Shown here in pieces: positions 42,343-51,121 of a stretch of DNA of 64,000 bases; the first letter of the stretch is position 1, and each line of letters opens with the position of its first letter. Below the pieces are notes generated by a model. It made no database searches and was not told the origin of the DNA. It was given only the letters and a program-made list of their open reading frames with translations. The position numbers were made by a program, and so were the translations under genes. Location: assembly GCF_027706845.1 (NCBI RefSeq), contig NZ_JAQGCZ010000008.1, forward strand, positions 124,001 to 188,000, given 5' to 3'. Source of the stretch: Mycolicibacterium sp. BiH015. GTDB taxonomy: Bacteria > Actinomycetota > Actinomycetes > Mycobacteriales > Mycobacteriaceae.

Positions 42343-42456
42343 CTACCAGGCTCCCCAGCCGACCGACCACGACGCAACCACCTCGGCGCCCACCAGCCAC
42401 ACCAGCGTCGCCGCCTCGACCGCCAGCGCGACCACCGCAAACCAAATCTTGCCCAC
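42343..42456 (-). CDS. Tiny single-pass membrane protein
   Basis: 37 residues from GTG 42456, behind GGAAGGGGTTGAG. The product is almost wholly one hydrophobic helix (IWFAVVALAVEAATLVWLVG) with a Trp-rich tail (SWSVGWGAW). It is oriented against its neighbours, between the DUF4192-like gene and the relaxase, in the region expected to hold oriT. Size makes the call tentative, but the hydrophobic pattern with a good ribosome-binding site is unlikely by chance. Confidence 0.4.
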   Translation of the reverse strand: MGKIWFAVVALAVEAATLVWLVGAEVVASWSVGWGAW

Positions 42457-42621
42457 CTCAACCCCTTCCGCCACGCCCCACACCAAGCCTCACCCCACCC
42501 TAAAACCACCCCACCCCCACCCCACGCACCAATCACCCCACGCTCACGCCCACCACCCCGACCCCTCGCCCCACCATCAACCAAAAAGCGTCCGGCACAT
42601 TGGCACAGGGGTGCAATACTG

Positions 42622-42650
42622 GTTTCGGGCGCGCTGCGCGCACCCGAAAC
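42622..42650. other. Candidate oriT hairpin upstream of relaxase
   Basis: GTTTCGGG at 42622-42629 and CCCGAAAC at 42643-42650 form a perfect 8-base stem with a 13-base loop that itself contains CGCGC/GCGCG. It lies 50 bases before the relaxase start. MobF relaxases bind a hairpin next to their nick site, and oriT usually lies beside the relaxase gene, so this is the best oriT candidate. No nick-site consensus can be assigned. Confidence 0.5.
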
Positions 42651-42699
42651 ACTGTTCTCGCAAGCGGTTTGATATCCGCGTCGTCTGGATGAGTTTGTC

Positions 42700-45501
42700 A
42701 TGTTGACCATCGCGCGTTTGAAGCGCCGCAGTATCGCGTACTACACCGCGACAGCGAACGAGGCGAAACAGGCTGCGCTGGATCGGCAGACGGCGAACGG
42801 CGGGCTCGGCGAGTACTACACCGAAGGGGATACGCGGATCCCGACATGGCTCGTCACCGGTGACAGCGCCGCAGTGTCCGAGGCGACCGGTCTAGTCGAT
42901 GCCGCGCTGCACGGAGGTGAAGCCGACAGTGAGGTGGTGACCACGTGGCTCGACCATGGGCGGGCACCCAACGGCACGCAGGGACGCGCCTACACCGACA
43001 CCAGCGTCCACGGCTTTGATCTCACGTTCGCAGCGCCCAAGAGTGTGTCGCTGATCCGCGCACTCACCGACGACGTCGCCGAGAAGATCGTGGCGGCCGC
43101 CCACGCCAAGGCGGTGCAGGCCGCGATGGAGTATCTGCACCAGCATGCCGGCTACACCCGGGTGCACAACACGCTCACCGGCGCCAAGGATCTGCAGCGG
43201 CTCCCTGGGTTGGTCGCGGTCGCGTACCAGCACGAGACGTCACGCTGCGGCGACCCGCATCTGCACACCCACGTCATCGTGCCCAATCGCCAACCCCGCC
43301 GCGACGGACAGCTGGTGAGCCTCGATTCGAAGTCGCTGCACCACGAAGCGAAGGCCGCCGGCATCGTGTACCAGGCCACGCTGCGCCGCGAGCTGTATGC
43401 CGAACGGGGTTTCGAGTGGAACCCCGTCGATGCGCACACCGGGATGGCCGAGATCGCCGGCGTCGACACGGCGTGCATCAAGGCGTGGTCGCAACGCTCG
43501 ACGCGACTGCGGGAGTGGGCGCGCGACAACCTCGTCGTGGTCGAGGGGGAACCGACCGCCGCGCAGCTGGCCGCGGCGCAGAAGGCGACGCGCCCGGAAA
43601 AGCCGGAAGGGTTGGCCTGGGCGGACCTCAAGGCGCAGTGGCGCACCGATGTGCGGGGGCTGGTGCTGGACCGCGCAGCGCACTTCGCGGCGCGCACCGC
43701 ACGTCGCGCCGATGTGCGGTCCCTGGATGCGGCGCACATAGCGCACATGACAGCGCACATCGACAAGGCCGCGTTCACGCGCGCCGATCTTGTCGAAGTC
43801 GTCGGCGCACAATTGCCTGTCGACGCGGTGGGCGAGCCGCGCGCGCTCATCGAAGACATCGTGGACGCGGCGGGCGTACGGGTCAGCGCTGCGCGCGCAC
43901 CGCACGAGCGGGAGGGTTCCGAAAGGTTCACTGTCGCCCCGGTGATCGCGGAGGAGGAGCGCATCCTGGACCTCGTCGATCGACAGGAAAGCACCGCCCG
44001 CCTTGATGTGCGCGCCGAGGACGTCGGCGATCTGTCGGTCAACCAGCAGCGCGTGATCCGCAGCATCGCGCTGTCGCCGTTCCTTGTGCAACCGCTGCAA
44101 GCCCCGGCAGGCGCGGGAAAGACACACTCGTTGAAGGCCCTGCGCGCTGCGGCGCACCGCGCACGCAAAGAGGTGCTGGTGTTGGCGCCGACCGGAAAGG
44201 CGGTCGATGAAGCCATGTCCGAAGGCGCCGGTGATCGCGGCCTGACCGTGGCGAAAGCGTTGCATCTCATCGCCGACCAGCGGCTCCAAGTGACGCCGTC
44301 GACGGTGGTGATTATCGACGAGGCCTCCATGCTGGGCACCCCGGAACTGCAAAAGTTGATGAGCTGCGCGGCCGCGGGGCGGTCGAAGATGGTGCTCGTC
44401 GGTGACCCGTACCAGTTGGCGCCCGTGAAGGCCCGCGGTGGGATGTTCGAGCAGCTGTGCGCCGAGCTGCCGTGGTCGCAGCGACTGGGCGAGGTGTGGC
44501 GTATGCGCAGCGTCGAGGAGCGCGATGCATCGCTGGCGTTGCGGTCGGCACAGGGCCGCCGCTTGCGCACGACGGTGAAGTGGTACCGCGAGCAGGGGCG
44601 TCTGCATACGGGTGATCCGATCGCGATGGCCGCCGATGCGCTGGCCGCTTACACCGACGACCACAGCCGCGGACGAGATGCGCTCATCATTTGCGATACC
44701 TGGGAGATGGCGGACGCATTGAATCGTCGCCTGCATGACACGTTCAAGTGCGACGGGCCAATGGCGCGGTGCGGGCGCGACCAAGACATCGGCGTGGGGG
44801 ATCTGATCATGAGCCGCACCAATGATGCAACGCTTCCCCTGACTCCGGCCGACGGCGGAAAGCGCGGCCCCGTCGACCAGGTGCGCAACGGCAACCGTTG
44901 GCGAGTGAAAGCCATTGATCCGAGGGGCAACTGGGTGGCGGCGGAGCGGCTCGCCGACGGTGCGCGGGTCGTGTTCGAGGGCGAGTACCTGCGCGGCAGT
45001 GTCACGTTGGGGTATGCCGCCACCGTGCACTCAGCGCAGGGTGTGACCGCGGACCGGTCCTATGCCATCCTCAGCGAGCGCGCCTCCCGGGCCATGCTCT
45101 ACGTCGCGATGACGCGCGGACGCGACAACAATCAAGCGTTCATCTATAAGCGGTTCGACGGGGAAGCAGACCACGAACATTCCAAGCCACTCCTGGGTGA
45201 CGCGATTCATGTGAGTGAACGCGGCAGCAAGTACGCTGCTGCGCATCGGTTTCGATCGATCCTGGCGAACGACGATCGACCTAGAAGCATGCATACCGAG
45301 GCCGACCGCGCCGAACGCGCGCTGCTCCCGAGACCCGTAATCGACGCACTGCAACGGAACGAGTTTCGGCGGTACCAGCGAGACGCAACCTGGCGAGACT
45401 ACGTGGTGACCGAACGAACGTGGAGTGGCAGCGCAATGGGGTCGTCAAAACCCGCTCACAGGCATTCGCTCGGCCGCGACGGTGCAGGAATGGAGCTCTA
45501 A
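42700..45501 (+). CDS. MobF (TrwC/TraI-type) conjugative relaxase-helicase
   Basis: 933 residues. The N-terminal relaxase domain has paired tyrosines Tyr14-Tyr15 (SIAYYTATAN), a second YY at 39-40, and the metal-binding HLHTH at 187-191. The C-terminal helicase has Walker A APAGAGKTH at 468-476, Walker B VVIIDEAS at 536-543 and later motifs VGDPYQLAPV and YAATVHSAQGVTADRSYAIL. It nicks one strand at oriT, stays bound to the 5' end and unwinds the plasmid for transfer. Length equals TrwC-class relaxases and is shorter than many actinobacterial TraA proteins. Start ATG 42700. It has no T4SS gene in its own operon; the transfer genes follow on the opposite strand. Confidence 0.95.
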   Translation: MLTIARLKRRSIAYYTATANEAKQAALDRQTANGGLGEYYTEGDTRIPTWLVTGDSAAVSEATGLVDAALHGGEADSEVVTTWLDHGRAPNGTQGRAYTDTSVHGFDLTFAAPKSVSLIRALTDDVAEKIVAAAHAKAVQAAMEYLHQHAGYTRVHNTLTGAKDLQRLPGLVAVAYQHETSRCGDPHLHTHVIVPNRQPRRDGQLVSLDSKSLHHEAKAAGIVYQATLRRELYAERGFEWNPVDAHTGMAEIAGVDTACIKAWSQRSTRLREWARDNLVVVEGEPTAAQLAAAQKATRPEKPEGLAWADLKAQWRTDVRGLVLDRAAHFAARTARRADVRSLDAAHIAHMTAHIDKAAFTRADLVEVVGAQLPVDAVGEPRALIEDIVDAAGVRVSAARAPHEREGSERFTVAPVIAEEERILDLVDRQESTARLDVRAEDVGDLSVNQQRVIRSIALSPFLVQPLQAPAGAGKTHSLKALRAAAHRARKEVLVLAPTGKAVDEAMSEGAGDRGLTVAKALHLIADQRLQVTPSTVVIIDEASMLGTPELQKLMSCAAAGRSKMVLVGDPYQLAPVKARGGMFEQLCAELPWSQRLGEVWRMRSVEERDASLALRSAQGRRLRTTVKWYREQGRLHTGDPIAMAADALAAYTDDHSRGRDALIICDTWEMADALNRRLHDTFKCDGPMARCGRDQDIGVGDLIMSRTNDATLPLTPADGGKRGPVDQVRNGNRWRVKAIDPRGNWVAAERLADGARVVFEGEYLRGSVTLGYAATVHSAQGVTADRSYAILSERASRAMLYVAMTRGRDNNQAFIYKRFDGEADHEHSKPLLGDAIHVSERGSKYAAAHRFRSILANDDRPRSMHTEADRAERALLPRPVIDALQRNEFRRYQRDATWRDYVVTERTWSGSAMGSSKPAHRHSLGRDGAGMEL

Positions 45502-45515
45502 CCGAGCCACGGGTG

Positions 45516-46295
45516 CTACACCTCGCGCCTAGGGCTTTCTGGTATCGCGGCTTCGACGTCCGCGAGATTGAGGCTGAAGTGTTCCTGCGCCAAATCGAGA
45601 TGCTGTTGGCGCACAGCGAGAATCGCCTTCCACGCGTCACCGAGTGAAGTCGTGTCGGGCCGTCGCCCACTGAAGATGCCATTGTTCAGCTTCGGTATCT
45701 CGACATTCTTGTAATCGGCCAGCATCTTGTTCAACTCTCGCAGCGGCTCATACAGCGGCGTGCCTTTGAGCATCGACAGAGCCACAAATAGCGGGGGCTC
45801 GACCACCTCGACCCACCTCGCGAGATATGTCTCGTACTGAGCACCGATCTCGTATGCCAACGGTTGATTGGTTGCGTCAGGGTCGTCCTGATCGGATCGA
45901 GGCACGTTGGCGTTGAAAATCCGGGGCAGGCTATCGAAGTAACTGCGAAACTTTAGTGCGGCCATGTTGATTACCATGAGCGCTGCCCACAGGTCGGCGA
46001 GCGCGTTCAAGTTCTCACGTCGTCGCGTCAGCTCGTGGTCGATCAATCGGCTCCGTTGGGCCTTTAGCGATTCGCGATGACCGCGACCCGATTCGCGCAG
46101 CGCAACCACAACGGCGGCAAGAGTAAACGCGCTACCGACACACTGGCCATAGCTGCCCCATTCAGTTGCACCCCACCCCACGGTGAACCCGAACGCGAGG
46201 AAGAATACCGAAACGAGCACGCTGACGAGAACCAGCGCGGATAGCCACCGCCGTTCCACGAACAGCACCAGTCGACCAAGCATGAGTCGAGTCAA
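45516..46295 (-). CDS. Membrane protein of unknown function
   Basis: 259 residues. Two membrane helices near the N-terminus (WLSALVLVSVLVSVFFLAFG and QCVGSAFTLAAVVVALRES) are followed by a long helical cytoplasmic domain. The layout resembles the DUF4760-like membrane proteins seen in defence and stress loci, but I cannot assign a family. It is separated by 46 bases from another unknown gene upstream on the same strand, and the base composition is less GC-rich than the relaxase and EccA genes on either side, so the pair looks like inserted cargo. Confidence 0.65.
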   Translation of the reverse strand: MTRLMLGRLVLFVERRWLSALVLVSVLVSVFFLAFGFTVGWGATEWGSYGQCVGSAFTLAAVVVALRESGRGHRESLKAQRSRLIDHELTRRRENLNALADLWAALMVINMAALKFRSYFDSLPRIFNANVPRSDQDDPDATNQPLAYEIGAQYETYLARWVEVVEPPLFVALSMLKGTPLYEPLRELNKMLADYKNVEIPKLNNGIFSGRRPDTTSLGDAWKAILAVRQQHLDLAQEHFSLNLADVEAAIPESPRREV

Positions 46296-46341
46296 ACACG
46301 TGGGCCCAACACCTCAGCAGCGACACCAAGAACGGTGAGCG

Positions 46342-47199
46342 CTAACCGTCCTTGGATGTGGGACTTTCTGGTGGATCGACTTCAATAGTCGCGGCGTCAA
46401 TCACTTCGGCAGCTCCCGCGGGTAGTTCCTTTACCTCCGGTGGTGCTTCGAGTTCTTTTTGCGGCGTAATGAGCTCCACAACTGCGTCGCGCATCTCACC
46501 CACGCCCTCGATGATCCCGACCGTGTCATCGACCCCTGCGTGGAATAACGTCACGAACGCTACGACACCAGCTAGCGCCGTACCGATGCGCTTCGCGAAC
46601 GAGGGCTTAGCACCCATTGCGATCACGCCGCTGCCGACAACTTTCTTGCTTGCTTCAACAACAGGTCGGGCACCAAGAAGATCCATGCTGTTAAGCAGCC
46701 ATTCGAGGTGATTGATTTGAGACCGGAACTCAGTCGCAAACTTCTCGTCGAAGTCTGCGTCTTCGAGAATTATACGCCATTCGGCGATGGATGCTCGAAG
46801 GCGATCGACCGCGTCATTGGTGATCGCCGGAGTCGTAATAGCGCGGTATCTCAGCGTCGAGGCGATGCCCGTGAGATGGTCAACAGTGGTGACATCCCCC
46901 GTGCTGCTACCAGGGTTACCCCACCCGTTTTGATTGACGATAATGCTGTAGAAGGCGGGCATATATCCGAGGTACTGTTCGCGCTCCGGGTCGGCGTCAG
47001 GCAATCCGCTCAACAAATCATGGACGTGTCGCCACAGGCCCACGACTTCGGAGTGGCGCTGTGCAAATTCTTTACTACCCACAGACGCGCCGAGTATTGC
47101 CTTCCACAGACCCATAAGGTCCGTCTGACCGTTAGTAACGATCTGTCGGAGAATGCCATGTAGTGCTGTCGCTGGGTTGTCTGGATAGTTTCCCGCCAT
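46342..47199 (-). CDS. Unknown helical protein with C-terminal membrane segment
   Basis: 285 residues. The first 180 residues are helical and soluble; a membrane helix follows (about 210-228, IGTALAGVVAFVTLFHAGVD), then an acidic Pro-rich tail (KELEAPPEVKELPAGAAEVI). No family is recognised. It is probably co-transcribed with the two-helix membrane protein 46 bases downstream. Lower GC than neighbours points to separate origin. It could be an effector/anchor of a small defence or exclusion system; the sequence shows no enzyme motif. Confidence 0.6.
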   Translation of the reverse strand: MAGNYPDNPATALHGILRQIVTNGQTDLMGLWKAILGASVGSKEFAQRHSEVVGLWRHVHDLLSGLPDADPEREQYLGYMPAFYSIIVNQNGWGNPGSSTGDVTTVDHLTGIASTLRYRAITTPAITNDAVDRLRASIAEWRIILEDADFDEKFATEFRSQINHLEWLLNSMDLLGARPVVEASKKVVGSGVIAMGAKPSFAKRIGTALAGVVAFVTLFHAGVDDTVGIIEGVGEMRDAVVELITPQKELEAPPEVKELPAGAAEVIDAATIEVDPPESPTSKDG

Positions 47200-47406
47200 T
47201 TGCCTGAATGCCTCCCTAGCAGCACAGGCTATCCAAAGGCTCCGACAGAGGCGACGTTGAGGCGCCTAGTGCGATCATCCGCGCATGATGACCATACGAG
47301 AGACGGCGTCGACCGCCCAACGTCGCGGCCGCCCAGAACGCCGGTCCGAGTTGATGAATGCGCGTCTGCCGTCCCACCGACCACTCAGGTGCCCCAACGC
47401 GCTCCC
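47200..47406. other. Junction between cargo pair and eccA
   Basis: 207 bases with no supported gene. It should hold the promoter of the leftward cargo pair and the terminator of the long T4SS/ESX transcript; no strong hairpin with a T-run was found. Confidence 0.35.
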
Positions 47407-49161
47407 CTACTGCTGCGCCGACGCCAACGCCCGCCGCATGTCGTCGTCGTTGACGATCAGCACCGTCGGGTCACTCTGCGCGAGCTCGGAGAGCTGGGCA
47501 GGCGGGATGGTGTGCAGCCGGCGGGCACGTTCGCGTTTGCAGGCGATGATGACCTTGCGGGCGAAGCGGCCGTTGCCGGCGATGTCGAGGGCGGTGCCGG
47601 AATTGACTGGGGTGGAACGCAATCGGTCGGCTTCGGCTTCGAGCAGCGGCCACGCCTGCTCGGCGATGGCGATTTTCTCTTTGGCGGCGATGTGGCGCCC
47701 GATCTGGACCATCTCGGCGGGGGTGTAGCTGTCGAAGGACAGGGTGAAGTGGAAGCGGGAGGCCAGACCGGGGTTGGCGGCCATGAATCGCCGCATTTCG
47801 GCGGGGTAGCCGGCGACGATGACGACGAGCTGGTCGCGGAAGTCTTCCATGTATTTGAGCAGGGTGTTGATGGCGTCTTTGCCGAAGGAGTGGCCTTCGG
47901 TTTCGGGCACCAGCCGGTAGGCCTCGTCGATGAAGAGGACCCCGCCGAGGGCTTCTTCGCAGACTTCTTTCATGCGTTGCGCGGTTTGGGAGACGTAGCC
48001 GACGACGAGGTCTTCTTCGGTGACTTCCATGACGTCGGGGCGCTGAATCTTGCCCAGCCCGAACAAGATTTCGGCGACGATGCGGGCGAAGCTGGTTTTG
48101 GCGGTGCCGGGTGGGCCTTCGAGGACCATGTGGTTCTCGTTGGTGGAGGACGTTTCTTCGCCTTGGGCGGCGAGCAGCTGGTCGATCTGAATTTCGGTGC
48201 GCCACACCGCGATCTGCTCTTTGGGGCCTTCGAGGCCGATGAGTTCGTCGAGGCGGGCTTGGGCGGAGGCCAGCACGTCGCGCTGCTGTTCGGCCAGGGC
48301 GGCGGCGTCGCGTTGGGCGCGGCTGGTTTCGGTGGTGGGGTCCCATTTGTCGGTGCGGGTGGCGATGGTGTCGGGGTCGGTGACGATGAGCCGGTAGCCG
48401 GGGTTGTCGAGGGCTTCGCGGGCGGGTGGGGCCATCTGGCCGTCGACGACGGCGGCGTGGAAGGCGGCCCGGGCGGCGTCTTCGTCGCCGACTTCGCGCA
48501 GGCACCAGCCTTTGGTGAGGGCGATGTCGGCGGCGATGTAGGGGTTGTCGGTGTGGATGCGGTCGATGAGGTCGAGCGCGTGTTGGAACTGGCCGAGGCT
48601 GGCGGCGCCGATCGCGGTCATGGCGTGGATGGCGTCGGTGACGGGGTCGAGGACGTGGGTGGCGTGCGCGGGTGGGGTGACGGCGGTGGCGGCGAGCAGA
48701 TCGGGCCAGCGCCGGGTGCGGTGGTAGAGGCTGGCGGTCATGAATTGCTGCCATTGGGCGGCCTGGCTGTCCTCGGCGATGATCGGGTCGGCGAGGGTGG
48801 CGTCGGCGTCGTCGTAGCGGCCGGCGGTGATCTGGGTGGCGGCCAGGGCGAGGGCGATGGTGGCGCGCGACCAGACGGGCACGGTGAGGTAGAGGGGGGC
48901 GGACACTTGGGCGAAGAGTTCGCCGTCGGCCAGGCCGAGGCGCCGCGTTTCGCGGTAGAGGGCGCGGGAGTGTTCGTGGGCGCCGGTGAGGGTGTCGAGG
49001 TCGCGGTCGCCGCAGGCGAGCCGGCCCAGCCAGGCGTCGGACATGGTGGGGTTGTCGCTGGTGACCTGGGTGAAGATGGTGCGGGCGCGGTGTTGGTCTC
49101 CGGCGCGGTAGTGCTCCATCGCGGCGTCGAAGGCGCGGCGCTGTTCGGTCGGCGAGGTCAT
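47407..49161 (-). CDS. eccA: EccA, ESX AAA+ ATPase
   Basis: 584 residues. The N-terminal 280 residues are a TPR-like helical domain. The AAA+ (CbxX/CfxQ type) domain has Walker A GPPGTAKT at 349-356, Walker B GGVLFIDEAY at 406-415 and an Arg finger in ASRF near 470. EccA is the cytosolic ATPase of type VII secretion that acts on PE/PPE or Esp substrates and their chaperones. Here it is placed at the end of the T4SS block, 16 bases after the VirB6-like gene, away from eccE and mycP. That split is the same kind of layout reported for pRAW-type mycobacterial plasmids. Confidence 0.93.
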   Translation of the reverse strand: MTSPTEQRRAFDAAMEHYRAGDQHRARTIFTQVTSDNPTMSDAWLGRLACGDRDLDTLTGAHEHSRALYRETRRLGLADGELFAQVSAPLYLTVPVWSRATIALALAATQITAGRYDDADATLADPIIAEDSQAAQWQQFMTASLYHRTRRWPDLLAATAVTPPAHATHVLDPVTDAIHAMTAIGAASLGQFQHALDLIDRIHTDNPYIAADIALTKGWCLREVGDEDAARAAFHAAVVDGQMAPPAREALDNPGYRLIVTDPDTIATRTDKWDPTTETSRAQRDAAALAEQQRDVLASAQARLDELIGLEGPKEQIAVWRTEIQIDQLLAAQGEETSSTNENHMVLEGPPGTAKTSFARIVAEILFGLGKIQRPDVMEVTEEDLVVGYVSQTAQRMKEVCEEALGGVLFIDEAYRLVPETEGHSFGKDAINTLLKYMEDFRDQLVVIVAGYPAEMRRFMAANPGLASRFHFTLSFDSYTPAEMVQIGRHIAAKEKIAIAEQAWPLLEAEADRLRSTPVNSGTALDIAGNGRFARKVIIACKRERARRLHTIPPAQLSELAQSDPTVLIVNDDDMRRALASAQQ

Positions 49162-49177
49162 CGGTGGCTTTCTGCGG

Positions 49178-51121
49178 CTACGTGTCGGTGTTGGGTTCGA
49201 CGGTAGTCGGTGTTGGGGGTGCCTCGTTCCACTGATTCGGGTCCGGGGGTAGGGATTCGTGGTCGGGCGGCGGCTCGGGCAGCGGCACGTCGTGGTGGGT
49301 GTCGATCATGGGGGGCACCTCGGCGGGGTGCTCGCCGACGGACGATTGGGATGGTGCGAAGAGCTGCGCCGCCGGCCCACCGAACGCGGGTCCGCGACCG
49401 GGACGGGAGTCGACGGTTCCTCCCCCGCGCTCGCGTCTCTCCGCCATCGCGGGCACCGCACCCGGGCCCTCTATCCGCGGCTGGCCACCGCCCACTACAG
49501 AACTGCCTCCGAATTCCCGCTGCCCAGTTTCCGGGCGCTCACCACTCAGCACTGCCGCCGCACCGCCCGCCGTCGCGACGCCGATCGGATCGAAGCCGGG
49601 CTGCGGGGCCCCGTGGATCGCACTCGGGTCGGAGTTCTCCCACGGTGCGCTCTCGCCGGCTCCCTGGCGGCCCCGCAGCAGCGACTTGCCGCCGGCGGCT
49701 GCGGCCGCGCCGGCCCCGCCGACGGCGGCGTGCAACCCCATCCCGACCGCGACGGTGGTCGCCCGGCTGACCAAGCCTCGGCCGGCGGGACGGCCCGACA
49801 GGTCGGCTTTAATGTGGCGCAACAGGATCAGCCCGACCAGCGACGCCCCGCCCATCATCAGGACATGCGCGAACGGGTTGGTGCCGCCCAGTTCGGCGGG
49901 CAGCGGTGCCGATACCAGGCGCTGCACCGCCAAGCCGATGACGCTGACGAACACGATGTAGACGAGCACTTCGATGCCGTGCCGGAAGAACTGCCACACC
50001 ACCTCGGTGGCGCGCCGCTGCGGCGCACCGGGCACCGCGCCCAGCCACAGCGTGGGCAGCAGGATCACCGTGGTCCAGATCGCCTTCACCGACACCCGCA
50101 GCACCGCCCACCCCGAGGCCACCATGAACATCGCAAGCAAACTCGCCGCCGCGATCAGGATCAGTCCCACCCAGGCGTTGGTGGCGTCGACGTGGGAGGC
50201 GTAGCTGACCGCCGCCTGGTCCCCGCACGCTGCCATGGCGCGGATCGGCGCGTTGGGGTCGCCGCTGCGCAGCGACGCCGACCACGCCGGTCCGCAGCCG
50301 CCGACCTGATCGACGACGTGACCGAAGTTCCACAGTTGCAACGGTTCCCGCACGGTGTGGGTGATCAGGCTGGCCGTCAAGGTGTCCACCTGGCCGGTGG
50401 CGTCCGGCCCGCCCAGGGTGCCGTTGTGGGTGGCCGCCGCTGCTACCGAGAATCCGATGTCGCGGCCGAATGTGAGCAGGCCGTCGGGCCCGTACATCAG
50501 CCCGGCGGGATCGGCGAACACCGCGAGCGAGAGGGCGGGCAGGGTCAGTGCGATCCCGATCATGGTCCAGCCGCGTCCCACCTCGCCGCGTTTGGCGGTG
50601 ACCGCGCCGCAGAACACGCCGATCGGCACCGCGAGCAGCAGCACCCCGAGCGTGGTGGTCACCTGGGTGACCGCACCGGTGACGGCGCGGGCGATCTCAC
50701 CGATCACGGTCAGCCAGTAGGTGCTGACGGTGAGTTTGAGCAGCCACAGCGCCAGCGCGATGATCCCGACGAACAGGCCGGCTTCGGCGGTGAGGATGTT
50801 GGCCGCGGCCGCGCTGGTCGCGATGCGGGCCATGGTCGCGGCCAGCCACGGCGCCCACGTTCCGGGATCCCATCCGAGATCGTCAGGGGCAGTGCTGATT
50901 TGGTCGCGCAGCGACGCGATGGCGAAGTAGTAGTTGCCCAGCGGGACCCCGTAGCTGTCGCGCAGCCCGATCCAGTTGAGCACCATGGCGTTGGTGGCGG
51001 CGCTGGCCTGCGGCGCCGTACACACCGCAGTTATGCACAGGATGTGCATAACTGCCACCGCCAAGAATGGGCGGCCCAGCCGCGGATGCGTCAGGTACCA
51101 GACGGTGAGCCGGGCGGTCAT
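49178..51121 (-). CDS. VirB6/TrbL-like T4SS channel protein
   Basis: 647 residues from ATG 51121, overlapping the VirB4-like stop (ATGA). An N-terminal signal-like helix (FLAVAVMHILCITAVC) is followed by about seven further membrane helices to residue 440 (for example AEAGLFVGIIALALWLLKLT and VTTTLGVLLLAVPIGVFCGA), then a long Pro/Gly-rich soluble tail (490-647). Topology and position next to the VirB4-like ATPase match the inner-membrane VirB6/TrbL channel of Gram-positive type IV systems. The sequence itself is too divergent for a firmer name. Confidence 0.75.
   Translation of the reverse strand: MTARLTVWYLTHPRLGRPFLAVAVMHILCITAVCTAPQASAATNAMVLNWIGLRDSYGVPLGNYYFAIASLRDQISTAPDDLGWDPGTWAPWLAATMARIATSAAAANILTAEAGLFVGIIALALWLLKLTVSTYWLTVIGEIARAVTGAVTQVTTTLGVLLLAVPIGVFCGAVTAKRGEVGRGWTMIGIALTLPALSLAVFADPAGLMYGPDGLLTFGRDIGFSVAAAATHNGTLGGPDATGQVDTLTASLITHTVREPLQLWNFGHVVDQVGGCGPAWSASLRSGDPNAPIRAMAACGDQAAVSYASHVDATNAWVGLILIAAASLLAMFMVASGWAVLRVSVKAIWTTVILLPTLWLGAVPGAPQRRATEVVWQFFRHGIEVLVYIVFVSVIGLAVQRLVSAPLPAELGGTNPFAHVLMMGGASLVGLILLRHIKADLSGRPAGRGLVSRATTVAVGMGLHAAVGGAGAAAAAGGKSLLRGRQGAGESAPWENSDPSAIHGAPQPGFDPIGVATAGGAAAVLSGERPETGQREFGGSSVVGGGQPRIEGPGAVPAMAERRERGGGTVDSRPGRGPAFGGPAAQLFAPSQSSVGEHPAEVPPMIDTHHDVPLPEPPPDHESLPPDPNQWNEAPPTPTTVEPNTDT

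Noticed and set aside
42270..42710. 146-codon minus-strand frame in the relaxase upstream region
   Set aside because: Gly/Arg/Trp-rich low-complexity product from a C-rich tract; a different frame there (42343-42456) has a better membrane-peptide pattern.
43152..45030. Long minus-strand open frames (472 and 596 codons) opposite the relaxase
   Set aside because: Both are shadows of the relaxase-helicase, whose catalytic motifs fix the coding strand.
47200..49206. A 668-codon plus-strand open frame opposite eccA
   Set aside because: It is antisense to a well-supported AAA+ gene; the Gly/Val/Asp-rich composition is what GC-rich codon bias produces on the opposite strand, and no motif is present.
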